Assembly: GCF_008806375.1 (NCBI RefSeq)
Contig: NZ_WAAT01000004.1
Location: 215 to 64,214, forward strand
Length of the DNA stretch: 64,000 nt
From: Pseudotamlana haliotis
GTDB taxonomy: Bacteria; Bacteroidota; Bacteroidia; Flavobacteriales; Flavobacteriaceae
Direction: 5' to 3'
Shown: piece after piece, positions 36,173-45,648 of the stretch
How positions within the stretch are numbered: the first letter of the stretch is position 1
How the letters are laid out: every line of letters starts with the position of its first letter
Notes under the pieces: generated by a model
The model's database searches: none
What the model was told of the DNA's origin: nothing
What the model saw: only the letters and a program-made list of their open reading frames with translations
Program-made: the position numbers and the translations under genes

Positions 36173-37396
36173 TTAGTTTACAGGTTTTAAGTATTGTTTT
36201 GCTACATATTCTAAATTAAATTTTTTTAATAGTTCTTGTTTATTAAGGTGTAATTTTTCTTTGTATTCTTCAGAATTGTTTATGACTTTAAGCAAGGCTT
36301 TGGCTAATAATTTTTCTTCATAAATCAATGAAAACGATTTGGGGATTCCAATTTCTCCATTAAAAAAATTTGGAGTTACTATTCCGGCTTCAACCTCTAT
36401 ATTAGAATCTGTTTCGTTATAATCTTTAGTGCTCATGAGTTCAATTATTCCTTTTGTACAAAAAGAACTAACTACAGGAGTACCTACCGCTATTGATTCT
36501 ACAATAACATTAGGTGTACCTTCGTAAAGTGAAGATAAGACCAACACATTTGAGGCATGGATGTATTTATATGGGTTACTTTTTCTTCCCAATAAATGTA
36601 CATTATTACTTAAATTTAAGTCTTTTATTCTTGAATATACAATTTGTTGCACGGCATAATCACCATCTCCTACTAAAATTAAATTAATTTTTTTATCTGT
36701 TGAAATGACTTCAGCAAATGCATTTAGCAAATGCCAAGGTGATTTTTGAACAGATAATCTACCCAAAAAGAGAATTGTTTTTTTTAAAAACAACTCTTTT
36801 TCTAAAGGGTCTTTAATTGTTTCTTGGCTACGTTTAACTATTTCAGAGGTGTTATGTGGGTTATATATAACTTCTAAGTTGGAAAATTTATAAGCACAAT
36901 TAGCAATTAAATCTTCTTTAATAGCCTTGCTAATACAAACTAACTTGTTAAGCTTTCCGTAAAGGTGTTTGTATCCAAATCGAGTAAGTTTATTAAAAAA
37001 GGTGTTTGTAATTAATTCTACACTTTTAAGAGCATGAATACTTCCTATTTTAAATTCTTTGGTTTGTGTTAAAGAACTAAATAAATTGGCCATGTCCCCA
37101 AAAGCAATCGAATGGGTGATATTATACTTTTTTATTATTTTCCTAATATGTATAGGTGATTTTGCATAAAATAATAAACGTTTAGAGGCCTTCATTTCGG
37201 AAAAATCAACAGTACTTAAATACAATTCATCTTCACCAAAATTTATGATGTCATTTTGTAGTTGTATTAATTTAAGAACTTTTATTTGATGTCCTTTTTC
37301 TTTGTAATAATCATAAAAGGTTAAAGCCAGGCGCTCCATACCGCCAACACTACCGTACGGCATTATTAATAAGATATTTTTTTTACTATTTATCAT
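36173..37396 (-). CDS. Glycosyltransferase, GT4 family
   Basis: This 407-residue GT-B protein has MPYGSVGGMERLALTFYDYY near the N-terminus, and C-terminal LFLGRLSVQKSPWHLLNAF and the EX7E-type LSSLYEGTPNVIVESIAVG with SFCTKGIIEL. It is not highly similar to the GT4 at 28752, so the two are different linkages. It lies in the tight minus-strand run (spacing 6 bp from the SGNH gene). Confidence 0.9.
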   Translation of the reverse strand: MINSKKNILLIMPYGSVGGMERLALTFYDYYKEKGHQIKVLKLIQLQNDIINFGEDELYLSTVDFSEMKASKRLLFYAKSPIHIRKIIKKYNITHSIAFGDMANLFSSLTQTKEFKIGSIHALKSVELITNTFFNKLTRFGYKHLYGKLNKLVCISKAIKEDLIANCAYKFSNLEVIYNPHNTSEIVKRSQETIKDPLEKELFLKKTILFLGRLSVQKSPWHLLNAFAEVISTDKKINLILVGDGDYAVQQIVYSRIKDLNLSNNVHLLGRKSNPYKYIHASNVLVLSSLYEGTPNVIVESIAVGTPVVSSFCTKGIIELMSTKDYNETDSNIEVEAGIVTPNFFNGEIGIPKSFSLIYEEKLLAKALLKVINNSEEYKEKLHLNKQELLKKFNLEYVAKQYLKPVN

Positions 37397-37402
37397 AATA
37401 GT

Positions 37403-38335
37403 TTAATGCTTTTGGATTTCAAGTTTAACGTTAATTGAATCACAAAGTGCTTTAGTAAATGGAACCCCTCCAAATTTATCAATATGAATTCCATCATAAG
37501 TATTAAAGGTGTTTTCAACTTCAGAGAATGTTATATATTCAATGTCATTTTTGTTGGACATGTTTCGCATATCAATATTGAATGTATTCCAAAATTCATT
37601 TTCTATTGCTATAAGTTCTTTATCGATGGGGAGTCTTACAAGAACTACATGTCCATGATTTTTTAAATACAGAATTAATTTTTCTAAATACTCTAGTCTA
37701 ATTTCAGATTTGAGCCATTTTTTTTGAAAACCATTATAAAGTGTGATTTGATTATCCTTCCATGTTTTTAATAGGGCTTTGTCGTCTGGTAGGTTCGTTT
37801 CTTCAAGCCAACCGTCTTTATGAGTTTTTGATGATTTTTTAATAATTCCACGAAAATGAAAATAATCGAAATTTTTAAGGAGGTATTCAAAATTTGGGCT
37901 ATTATTTACAAACCTCATGTTATGAGGTGGCATATCTGCTTCGAAAAACTCGCCTTGTTTCTCTTCTTCCTTTCCCGATCTATTTGCTAATAAAAATGGA
38001 TGTACCGAAATTATAAACAAACCATTTTTTGTTTCTGAATTTAATTTACGTTTTACACTTTCTAAATATGGCGGACCGTAAGCGGTTTGCTTTAAGGTAA
38101 AACTATAGTTTAAAATAGGCAGTTGTAATGGAAAATTTTCAAAATATGAGTCAACGATTGAAGGTTGAATTCCTTGAAAACTTCGAGAGTCTCCTAGTAT
38201 GATTGAATGGGCTTTTTTTGTAGTAAATTTTTCATAAAAATAATCAACATTTCCCCCATAATTCATTAAGATAAAGGACACAACTCCTATTACAACAGTA
38301 AAAAATGCGAAAGATTTTATTATAAATTTTTTCAT
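37403..38335 (-). CDS. SGNH-type, membrane-anchored protein, likely partner of the MBOAT acyltransferase
   Basis: This 310-residue protein has one N-terminal hydrophobic segment (about 6-25) and a periplasmic domain. It has SIILGDSRSFQGI (about 45-57), the GDS block with a potential nucleophile Ser50, and near the end YDGIHIDKFGG with Asp281 and His284 as the DxxH pair. This is the SGNH layout of AlgJ/AlgX or DltD-like transferases that put acetyl groups on polysaccharides. It is 3 bp from the MBOAT gene stop, which strongly suggests the two act together. I cannot tell which sugar is modified. Confidence 0.8.
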   Translation of the reverse strand: MKKFIIKSFAFFTVVIGVVSFILMNYGGNVDYFYEKFTTKKAHSIILGDSRSFQGIQPSIVDSYFENFPLQLPILNYSFTLKQTAYGPPYLESVKRKLNSETKNGLFIISVHPFLLANRSGKEEEKQGEFFEADMPPHNMRFVNNSPNFEYLLKNFDYFHFRGIIKKSSKTHKDGWLEETNLPDDKALLKTWKDNQITLYNGFQKKWLKSEIRLEYLEKLILYLKNHGHVVLVRLPIDKELIAIENEFWNTFNIDMRNMSNKNDIEYITFSEVENTFNTYDGIHIDKFGGVPFTKALCDSINVKLEIQKH

Positions 38336-38338
38336 ATT

Positions 38339-39769
38339 CTAGAATTGAAAATAAATAAATGATTGAGATTGCGCACCAAAAATTAAAATCAAACAAAATA
38401 CTATGGTATATATGGTCCATCTTACTGGCGTTAATTTGACATGATTTAGTTCAAGACCATGTTGTTTTTCTCTTTGTATCCATTCGACAAAAATTAAAAT
38501 AAAGACGTATAAGAAGGGCTTGATATCAACAGTTGGAAATTGTAATATGGATTTATTAAAGATATTTGAAATATAGCTAAATGCATGAGTAAGGCTGTCA
38601 GCTCTAAAAAATATCCATGCTAAAATAGTTAAGGTAAATGTTGTTAGTATTTGAGTAAACTCTTTAAAGTTAAAAAACATTTTACCCTCAGCAACTACAT
38701 TAGTATTGACACGGTTTTTATCAAGAAGCATTAATGGCATAAAATAAATTGCATTAAGTGCACCCCAAACAATGAAGGTCCAATTGGCTCCATGCCAAAA
38801 ACCACTTACTATGAAGATTATGAAAATATTTCTTATTTTTTTGGATAAATTTACACGACTGCCACCTAGAGGAATGTATAAATAATCTCTAAACCATGTT
38901 GATAAAGAAATATGCCAACGCCTCCAAAATTCTGCTATATCTCTAGAGAAGTAAGGAAATGAAAAATTCTGCATGAGATTAAAACCAAATAATCGCGAAG
39001 TACCTATGGCGATATCAGAATACCCTGAAAAATCACCATATATTTGAAAGGCAAAAAACACAGCACCTATAATCAATGAGCTAGCATTGAGATCTGAATG
39101 ATTTCCAAAAACTTCATTAACCACTATAGCACAGTTATCTGCAACAACAATTTTTTTAAATAAGCCCCAAAGTATTTGTCTTAAACCATCTGCTGCTTTA
39201 TGATATTCAAATTTTCTTTTTTTATAGAATTGAGGTAATAAATTAGTGGCGCGTTCAATGGGGCCTGCTACGAGTTGAGGGAAAAAGCTAACAAATGCAA
39301 AAAAAGCAATGATTTTTTTTGTAGGTTCTAATTTTCCTCTATAAACATCTATGGTATAGCTCATGGTTTGGAATGTGTAAAAACTAATACCAACCGGAAG
39401 TATAACGTCTAAAGTTATGGCATCTAATTCATATCCAATAGATAAAAAAGCTTCAGATAAAGAGGCTGAAAAGAAATTGAAATATTTAAAAAATCCTAAA
39501 AAGCCTAAATTGGCTATCATACTAAGACTTAACCATGCTTTTTTTCTAGTGTGATTTTTACTCTTTTCTATTTGAATTCCCGCAAAATAATCTAAGAAAG
39601 AACTAAAAATTATAAGGGATAAAAATCTCCAATCCCACCATCCATAAAAGACATAACTAACAATTAGTAATAATAAATTTTGCCAGCTTAATTTTTTATT
39701 GAAAATAAACCAGTAGAGTATAAATACTGTTGGAAGAAAAAATAAATATTCAAATGAATTAAATAGCAT
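38339..39769 (-). CDS. MBOAT family O-acyltransferase (AlgI-like)
   Basis: This 476-residue polytopic membrane protein has the AlgI pattern: FNSFEYLFFLPTVFILYW at the N-terminus, VLPVGISFYTFQTMSYTIDVYRG, FFPQLVAGPIERA, FWRRWHISLSTWFRDYLYIPLGG and the catalytic-histidine block VSGFWHGANWTFIVWG. It moves an acetyl group from the cytoplasm across the membrane to a periplasmic acetyltransferase. The SGNH gene lies next to it. It is part of the continuous minus-strand operon, 6 bp from the GT32 gene. Confidence 0.94.
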   Translation of the reverse strand: MLFNSFEYLFFLPTVFILYWFIFNKKLSWQNLLLLIVSYVFYGWWDWRFLSLIIFSSFLDYFAGIQIEKSKNHTRKKAWLSLSMIANLGFLGFFKYFNFFSASLSEAFLSIGYELDAITLDVILPVGISFYTFQTMSYTIDVYRGKLEPTKKIIAFFAFVSFFPQLVAGPIERATNLLPQFYKKRKFEYHKAADGLRQILWGLFKKIVVADNCAIVVNEVFGNHSDLNASSLIIGAVFFAFQIYGDFSGYSDIAIGTSRLFGFNLMQNFSFPYFSRDIAEFWRRWHISLSTWFRDYLYIPLGGSRVNLSKKIRNIFIIFIVSGFWHGANWTFIVWGALNAIYFMPLMLLDKNRVNTNVVAEGKMFFNFKEFTQILTTFTLTILAWIFFRADSLTHAFSYISNIFNKSILQFPTVDIKPFLYVFILIFVEWIQREKQHGLELNHVKLTPVRWTIYTIVFCLILIFGAQSQSFIYFQF

Positions 39770-39775
39770 TCTTAA

Positions 39776-40561
39776 TTATTGATTTTGTTTTTTTGAAAAA
39801 AACGAGTTGATTTTTTTTAATTGGAACAATTTGATAAAATTATCAATGGTTTTTACACCAAAAATACTCATCATTTTTCTTTTTATATTTGGTAGACGTG
39901 TTCTTTCTTTTGGAACCCATGACATTGCAAAATGATGTATACAAAAGGTGTTGACTGTTTTTTCAATAACCCCGGTTCCATGATCTTTAGCACAGAAATA
40001 ATCCTTTGGAAACATTGGTAAAGAAAGGTCATATTTGCTATATGAAAGATCATTAATAATAGGTTTTTCGAGCTCAATAACGCTATGATTTTTATGTATT
40101 TGTTGCATCATTATTTTAGGTAGAGTCAATGTGTTTAGAGCCCCACCTTTTCTAACAAATGATTTGTTATCGTAGTAGTCTAAACAGTCTTTAACCCATT
40201 TTGTACCTTTTTCTGCACCAAATACGCCTGCTTCAATGATACCGTGTCCTTCTGAGCCAATAAAATATGGTAAATGTAAGAGTTCATTAAAACTTTTTAG
40301 TACCTCTATATCTCCATCAAGGTAAATACCACCTTCAGTGTAAACCGCATACAACCTTATATAATCTGCTGCAAACGCATACTTTTTTGCTTCAAAAGCT
40401 TGTTTAACCCATATATTTTTATCTAAAGGAAACCTATTTAAGTCCCATAAAACAAGCTCATAATCAGGAAGATATTTCTTCCACGATTTTATACAGTTCT
40501 CAATGAGTTCTGGATATTCATCGCCGCTAAGCCAACAATAATGGATTTTTTTTGATATCAT
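39776..40561 (-). CDS. Glycosyltransferase, GT32-like family
   Basis: This 261-residue protein begins MISKKIHYCWLSGDEYPEL and has SWKKYLPDYELVLWDLNRF, then AADYIRLYAVYTEGGIYLDGDIEV (about 84-107), the GT32 DxD site. The OCH1/capsular-type GT32 enzymes add mannose- or galactose-type residues. The C-terminal third is basic and may contact the membrane. It is one bp from the pyruvyl transferase gene, in an operon that encodes the repeat-unit enzymes. Confidence 0.9.
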   Translation of the reverse strand: MISKKIHYCWLSGDEYPELIENCIKSWKKYLPDYELVLWDLNRFPLDKNIWVKQAFEAKKYAFAADYIRLYAVYTEGGIYLDGDIEVLKSFNELLHLPYFIGSEGHGIIEAGVFGAEKGTKWVKDCLDYYDNKSFVRKGGALNTLTLPKIMMQQIHKNHSVIELEKPIINDLSYSKYDLSLPMFPKDYFCAKDHGTGVIEKTVNTFCIHHFAMSWVPKERTRLPNIKRKMMSIFGVKTIDNFIKLFQLKKINSFFSKKQNQ

Positions 40562-40562
40562 T

Positions 40563-41531
40563 TTATTTAATAATAAATGCTTTACATTTTTCCTTTAGAG
40601 GTTCAGCTAACTCATGATGTAAACCTAAATTGGTAACCATGGTGTCTTTAGTGATTTTACCTTTCCATCCAAAGTTGTTTGTAAAAGAACCATCATCAGC
40701 AATATCAATACGATTGAACAAATCTATGATACCGTTAAATCTACAAGTGTCTACAAAGGTGTTAAATGAATTTAGAAATATTACAGGTGTCCCCATTGCT
40801 AGGCACGGTAGTGCACAATGAATTCGAGATGTTATGACTAATTTTGCTTTTGCGTATTTTTTTAAGCAATCTTCGGCATATTCAAATTTTTCTTCATCGG
40901 TTTGCTTACCAATTGGGAGTATTTGAGTCACATATTTTGCGTCTTCTAGTAAATCCTTGTCAATTACTTTCTTTAGTTGCTTTTGAATGCGGTTTAGCTG
41001 AAAGGCATCTCCTTTTAAAATGCCTTTAACTAAATCTTTTGTAGATTTAAACAATTTGTCTGTAGTAGGATAATTGTAAAACGGATCTACAATATAAACA
41101 TCATCACCTCTTAATGCGTCATCTACCTTATAGTTATCTAATGTAAGTGTTAAGCAACCGGTGAAATAAGCTTCGATTCCTTTATCTTTTAAAATTTTAA
41201 CTGTGTATTTGTCTCTACAACCAATAGGGGCATGGGTCTTTAAATAAGCGATGCCTTCTTCTGTTAGCATAAAAGGGGCAGCGGTAGAATTCATATGAAA
41301 AGAAACAAAAAGCGGATCTATTTGTTTAGCAGGAATCCAATGATGAATATTGTGAGTAAACCAACCATTCATAATTAATTTAACGTCATTACCGTTGTAT
41401 TCTTCCAATTTTTCTCGGTTCATGAATACATCGGTTTGTGGTAAAAATTGTTTTGCAGCTAAGCTTTGAACATAATCGCCAACATTGTATTTTTCTTTAC
41501 CTTCTTCGTAAGTTAGTAGTCCGTATTTCAT
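40563..41531 (-). CDS. Polysaccharide pyruvyl transferase family protein
   Basis: This 322-residue protein begins MKYGLLTYEEGKEKYNVGDYVQSLAAKQFLP, the start of the PS_pyruv_trans domain. It has APIGCRDKYTVKILKDKGI, YFTGCLTLTL and, near the C-terminus, LVITSRIHCALPCLAMGTPVIFL (conserved SRIH histidine). It probably adds a ketal-linked pyruvate from phosphoenolpyruvate to a sugar hydroxyl. Its ATG shares a base with the stop of the PP-loop gene upstream (TAATG), so the two are translationally coupled. Confidence 0.93.
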   Translation of the reverse strand: MKYGLLTYEEGKEKYNVGDYVQSLAAKQFLPQTDVFMNREKLEEYNGNDVKLIMNGWFTHNIHHWIPAKQIDPLFVSFHMNSTAAPFMLTEEGIAYLKTHAPIGCRDKYTVKILKDKGIEAYFTGCLTLTLDNYKVDDALRGDDVYIVDPFYNYPTTDKLFKSTKDLVKGILKGDAFQLNRIQKQLKKVIDKDLLEDAKYVTQILPIGKQTDEEKFEYAEDCLKKYAKAKLVITSRIHCALPCLAMGTPVIFLNSFNTFVDTCRFNGIIDLFNRIDIADDGSFTNNFGWKGKITKDTMVTNLGLHHELAEPLKEKCKAFIIK

Positions 41532-42808
41532 TATAATGATTTTATTTTTTGGTACACCTTGTATAGGTTAGGGAATTTATTTCTAAGTATATATTTACGT
41601 TTTTTATTTTCCTGAACCGTTTGTTGATTCTTATTAACAATCTCATCTAAATTCAAATTGATAAATTTTTCGATAGCTTTTTTTTCAGCATCTTCATCTT
41701 TTAGTACATAAAAACTATCAACACTTTTTGCTTTATCCTGAATGCATTGCCATTGGTATTTAATCCCTTCAGTCATGATACAATCATCTCCAAAGTTGTA
41801 AAATATTAAGTCATAAAAATTATCAGGTAAATCAAAACCATAATCTTTTGGATTAGCGCCAGACAAGATTAAACTTAGGGCTGTACGTTGACACTTATGA
41901 CAAGTATTACAATTTGCACCTTCACGTTCATCGGCATAACAAACACGTAGTGTGATGTTTTTTTTGTTTTTCTCTACAAATTGAACAACATGGTCTGTTT
42001 TATCAGTCCTTTTAAATTGAAAACCCTCATGGGTGACTTTAGTGTTGGCCCATTTCATGTTTTCATCAATATAAGGGGAGGAGCCCCAACTGTATTTTAT
42101 CTCATGTGTAGCAGAAGCTGCGATATTAATATCGGTAATTCCGAAGATAAAAGATACTGGTCCTAAAACACCTATTAATGCCATGCCATGTTGTACAGCA
42201 CCCCACCAACCTAGGTGATCAACTAACAAATCTACTTTATAAGTGTAGAATTCACGTAAGTTAGATTCAATATAGTGTAATCGTGATGCTTTAAGTACCT
42301 CTTCAGAATTGTTAAAGCTCTTAAAGGCATTCCAACGTTTAGTATCATTAATTTCTACATCAGCACCATGAATAGAAAATAAGTATGGATTTTTATGAAA
42401 ATGTCTCGTCAGAGAGTCATAAGAATCTAGACCCCCACTAAATAACAAGGAAGTTTCGTTACCCTGAATGGTATTTTTTATTTTCTTATTGAAATGAAGT
42501 TCACCAGAAATTGTTTTTTCCGGATGATATTTTTGGAACTGTTCTTTCAATTTCAATAATGAATTATAAAAGGTTTCATCAATTTCATCAATAAAAACAT
42601 CAAAACCTACAAACCAAGAGATAGGCATGATATTGGCTAAAAACGGAATGACCGCGATGCTATGTGGCGTATTTTCAATACTCTTATCATAGCATACATA
42701 ATAAGGGTTTTTGGAATTGAAATATTCTGAAATTCCTTTGGAAACTTCATAATCGTAAGAGATTTTTGTGTTTCCTTCTTCAAATGATATATCTTTAAGT
42801 TTTACCAT
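41531..42808 (-). CDS. QueC-like PP-loop ATP pyrophosphatase family protein, function unknown
   Basis: This 425-residue protein has a PP-loop in LLFSGGLDSYDSLTRHF (SGGLDS at 124-129) and a cysteine cluster C290-x9-C300-x2-C303-x2-C306 (EREGANCNTCHKCQRT). QueC, the 7-cyano-7-deazaguanine synthase, has the same order of motifs. Here about 115 residues without a known motif precede the PP-loop, and about 120 residues follow the zinc cluster, including a basic C-terminus. PP-loop enzymes adenylate a carboxylate or carbonyl to attach nitrogen or sulfur. Its location between wzx and a pyruvyl transferase, within an acidic-polysaccharide locus, suggests modification of a polysaccharide precursor, for example amidation of a uronic acid. 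That is inference. It overlaps wzx by 7 bp and the next gene by 1 bp. Confidence 0.7.
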   Translation of the reverse strand: MVKLKDISFEEGNTKISYDYEVSKGISEYFNSKNPYYVCYDKSIENTPHSIAVIPFLANIMPISWFVGFDVFIDEIDETFYNSLLKLKEQFQKYHPEKTISGELHFNKKIKNTIQGNETSLLFSGGLDSYDSLTRHFHKNPYLFSIHGADVEINDTKRWNAFKSFNNSEEVLKASRLHYIESNLREFYTYKVDLLVDHLGWWGAVQHGMALIGVLGPVSFIFGITDINIAASATHEIKYSWGSSPYIDENMKWANTKVTHEGFQFKRTDKTDHVVQFVEKNKKNITLRVCYADEREGANCNTCHKCQRTALSLILSGANPKDYGFDLPDNFYDLIFYNFGDDCIMTEGIKYQWQCIQDKAKSVDSFYVLKDEDAEKKAIEKFINLNLDEIVNKNQQTVQENKKRKYILRNKFPNLYKVYQKIKSL

Positions 42809-44334
42809 TTTAATTTCATTTTATTAAGGAAAGGATTTAAAGCATCCTTGAAGAGTTGTTTTTCAAAACCAATAATACCTAAGTTATAAATCACAACAAA
42901 ATATACTAACGAGTAACAGGTTGCTTTTGTGACAAAATTAATCCAGCCTTCGCCAGGTATAAAAGTTATGATATAACCTAAAGCAGAAACGAATAAAAGG
43001 GCGGGTAATGTCTTGTTAAATAGTTCTTTAAAGAATCTTGGTATGTTTAGACCGATAACGTTATTGTAATAGAAATTCATAACATTTTGAACGATGATCC
43101 ACCCAGAAAGTGAACCTATAATCATACCTAAAGCCCCATAAGATCTTGCTAAATAAGCTCCTAATACAGCCCCTGTTATTAGAAATACTAAATATATAAT
43201 AGCTTTAAAAGCTAGTTTGTTTTTGGCTTCTAAAATTGAATTTCCAAAACCTTGAATTAATGGTAAAGTATAAGCGATCATGATTAATAAGCCAATTAAC
43301 CAAACTTCACGGCTTGCAGTAGGACCGAGCTCACCACCAACCCAAAGTAATACGAATTGATAACCAAATAAGGAGAAAGCGCCCAAAATATACATAAGGA
43401 TAATAAAGGATATCCGACCAATTTTAATCATCATGGAGGTGAGTTCTTCGGTGGAGGCATTACCTACGGTCATTTTTGTTGCTCTAGGCAAGAACACGCT
43501 AGAAATGGCTGATGAAAATGCACCATAGTAAGTCCCTAGCATAATTCCTATACCATAAATTGTTAGGACTTCAGGAACAGAAATTCTACCTAAAATCCAG
43601 TGCCCAACCTTCCATTGAATAATGCCAACAAAAGAGAATACAAAAATCCAGATGGAATAACCAAAAATTTCTTTAAGGTATTTGGCTGAAAATTCATGAA
43701 GTTTAATACGAACATTCAACTTAAAAAAAACATAATAAGCATTGATAGCAATTATTATGATATTAAAAATAGTATCTATAATGACCAAAGAAATGGCTTT
43801 TCCTCCTAAGAGCAGTACACCAACAACAACCAAACTTCTTAATATATAGCGTATAATTTGAATTGTTTTTGGAAAAACAAAGGACTCATAACCATAGCAT
43901 ATTCCATTAAAAGTGTTACCTGGTAAGCTTATAGCCAAATTAAAAATAAGTAATGCGAAAATGGTTTTAGCAACAGATATCTCTTCAGAAGTCATTTTGG
44001 TGAAATAGCTATCAATTTGCCCATAAAATGCTAGTCCTGAAATTATAATGATTGAAGAAATTAACCCGTAAATAATTAATGTAATGGCAAGGAAATTTTC
44101 TTCTTTCTCTTTGTCATCTTCGGCTTTATATTTAGCAACAAACCTAATAGTTGTATTATTAAGTCCTAAATCTAGGATGGAAATTGTGCCAACTAAAGCA
44201 CCAATTGTGGTATATATACCATATTCTTCTTTTCCAATATGACTCAAAATAAAAGGAGTAAGAAACAGTCCAACTGCATTTGTCAGAAAAATGATGATAT
44301 AATTTAATGCAGCTCCTTTTTTTAGTTGACTCAA
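42802..44334 (-). CDS. Wzx-type lipid-linked repeat-unit flippase
   Basis: This 510-residue polytopic protein has 12-14 hydrophobic segments of the MATE/polysaccharide-transporter type. It begins LKKGAALNYIIIFLTNAVGLFLTPFILSHIGKEEYGIY, the usual first block of Wzx proteins (about 4-41), and TTIGALVGTISILDLGL follows. It is expected to flip the undecaprenyl-linked repeat unit to the periplasm, where the EpsG-like polymerase acts. It lies 30 bp from the tviB-like gene and overlaps the PP-loop gene by 7 bp. Confidence 0.93.
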   Translation of the reverse strand: MSQLKKGAALNYIIIFLTNAVGLFLTPFILSHIGKEEYGIYTTIGALVGTISILDLGLNNTTIRFVAKYKAEDDKEKEENFLAITLIIYGLISSIIIISGLAFYGQIDSYFTKMTSEEISVAKTIFALLIFNLAISLPGNTFNGICYGYESFVFPKTIQIIRYILRSLVVVGVLLLGGKAISLVIIDTIFNIIIIAINAYYVFFKLNVRIKLHEFSAKYLKEIFGYSIWIFVFSFVGIIQWKVGHWILGRISVPEVLTIYGIGIMLGTYYGAFSSAISSVFLPRATKMTVGNASTEELTSMMIKIGRISFIILMYILGAFSLFGYQFVLLWVGGELGPTASREVWLIGLLIMIAYTLPLIQGFGNSILEAKNKLAFKAIIYLVFLITGAVLGAYLARSYGALGMIIGSLSGWIIVQNVMNFYYNNVIGLNIPRFFKELFNKTLPALLFVSALGYIITFIPGEGWINFVTKATCYSLVYFVVIYNLGIIGFEKQLFKDALNPFLNKMKLKW

Positions 44335-44364
44335 AATATTATTTGTTTTTGTAAATTTTTAGGA

Positions 44365-45645
44365 TTATAATCTACCATCTACTTTATCCTTTAAAATCCC
44401 TTTTACATCATAGAGTACCCCATCTTTATTGATTAAAGTGTTTAAATCTTTATTCAAGAACTCTTTATGAGCAACGGTTAACACTACGGCATCAAAATTA
44501 TTTGATGGTAATTCTTGCGTTGTTTTTAGTCCGTATTCATGATATACTTCCTCTGGGTTAGCCCAAGGATCATAAATGGTAATATCTGTTCCGTAACTAT
44601 TTAATTGTTTTATAACATCTACAACTCTAGTGTTTCTAACATCCGGACAGTTTTCTTTAAATGTGATTCCAAGAATAAGAATCTTTGAATTTTTAATTCG
44701 AATATCTTTTTGAACCATGAGTTTGACAACTTCAGAAGCCACATATTGGCCCATGCTGTCATTCACACGTCTTCCTGCTAAAATAATTTCAGGGTGGTAC
44801 CCAACTTCTTGGGCTTTTTGTGCCAGATAATAAGGGTCAACCCCTATACAATGTCCTCCAACTAATCCTGGTTTAAAAGGCAAGAAATTCCATTTTGTTC
44901 CAGCTGCTTCTAAAACCGAATTGGTATCAATATTCATTAAGTTGAATATTTTAGCCAATTCATTAACAAAAGCGATATTGATATCACGCTGCGAATTTTC
45001 AATAACTTTAGCAGCTTCGGCTACTTTGATAGTAGGAGCGAGGTGAGTTCCAGCAGTAATGACACTTGCATAAAGTCCATCTACTTTTTTACCAATTTCT
45101 GGAGTAGAACCTGCCGTTACTTTTAAAATTTTATCTACTGTGTGCAGTTTATCCCCAGGATTAATACGCTCTGGGGAATAACCTGCATAAAAATCTTTAT
45201 TAAATTTTAAACCACTAATTTTTTCAAGTACAGGAACGCACTCATCCTCTGTTACTCCAGGGTAAACCGTTGATTCATATATAACGATATCGCCTTTTTT
45301 TAGTACTTGAGCAACAGTTTCACTAGATTTATAAAGTGGTGTTAAATCTGGTCTGTTGTTTTTGTCAATAGGTGTTGGCACCGTGATAATATAATAATTG
45401 CAAGTTTTAAGGTCGTCCAAATTAGCTGTGAAATACAACCCGTTCTCATCGTTAAAATCTGTTTTTAAAACAGATTTTAACGTATCAGAATCTACTTCTA
45501 AAGTAAAGTCATTTCCTTGAGAAAGTTCATCAATACGGTTTTGGTTGATATCAAAACCAACGACGTCGTATTTAGTGGCAAATAAGCGAGCTAGTGGTAA
45601 GCCAACATAGCCTAAGCCAATAATTGCAATTTTATCTTTATTCAT
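44365..45645 (-). CDS. tviB: UDP-N-acetylhexosamine 6-dehydrogenase (TviB/WbpO type)
   Basis: This 426-residue protein has the dinucleotide motif IAIIGLGYVGLPLARLF (about 7-23), the family signature YSPERINPGDKLH (about 152-164) and the catalytic cysteine in PGLVGGHCIGVDPYYLA (about 257-273). The match to the Vi-antigen TviB class is close along the whole length. It oxidises UDP-GlcNAc to UDP-GlcNAcA (or UDP-GalNAc to UDP-GalNAcA) with two NAD+. The TviC-like epimerase is two genes upstream, so together they would supply a GalNAcA-type residue. Confidence 0.92.
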   Translation of the reverse strand: MNKDKIAIIGLGYVGLPLARLFATKYDVVGFDINQNRIDELSQGNDFTLEVDSDTLKSVLKTDFNDENGLYFTANLDDLKTCNYYIITVPTPIDKNNRPDLTPLYKSSETVAQVLKKGDIVIYESTVYPGVTEDECVPVLEKISGLKFNKDFYAGYSPERINPGDKLHTVDKILKVTAGSTPEIGKKVDGLYASVITAGTHLAPTIKVAEAAKVIENSQRDINIAFVNELAKIFNLMNIDTNSVLEAAGTKWNFLPFKPGLVGGHCIGVDPYYLAQKAQEVGYHPEIILAGRRVNDSMGQYVASEVVKLMVQKDIRIKNSKILILGITFKENCPDVRNTRVVDVIKQLNSYGTDITIYDPWANPEEVYHEYGLKTTQELPSNNFDAVVLTVAHKEFLNKDLNTLINKDGVLYDVKGILKDKVDGRL

Positions 45646-45648
45646 ATT

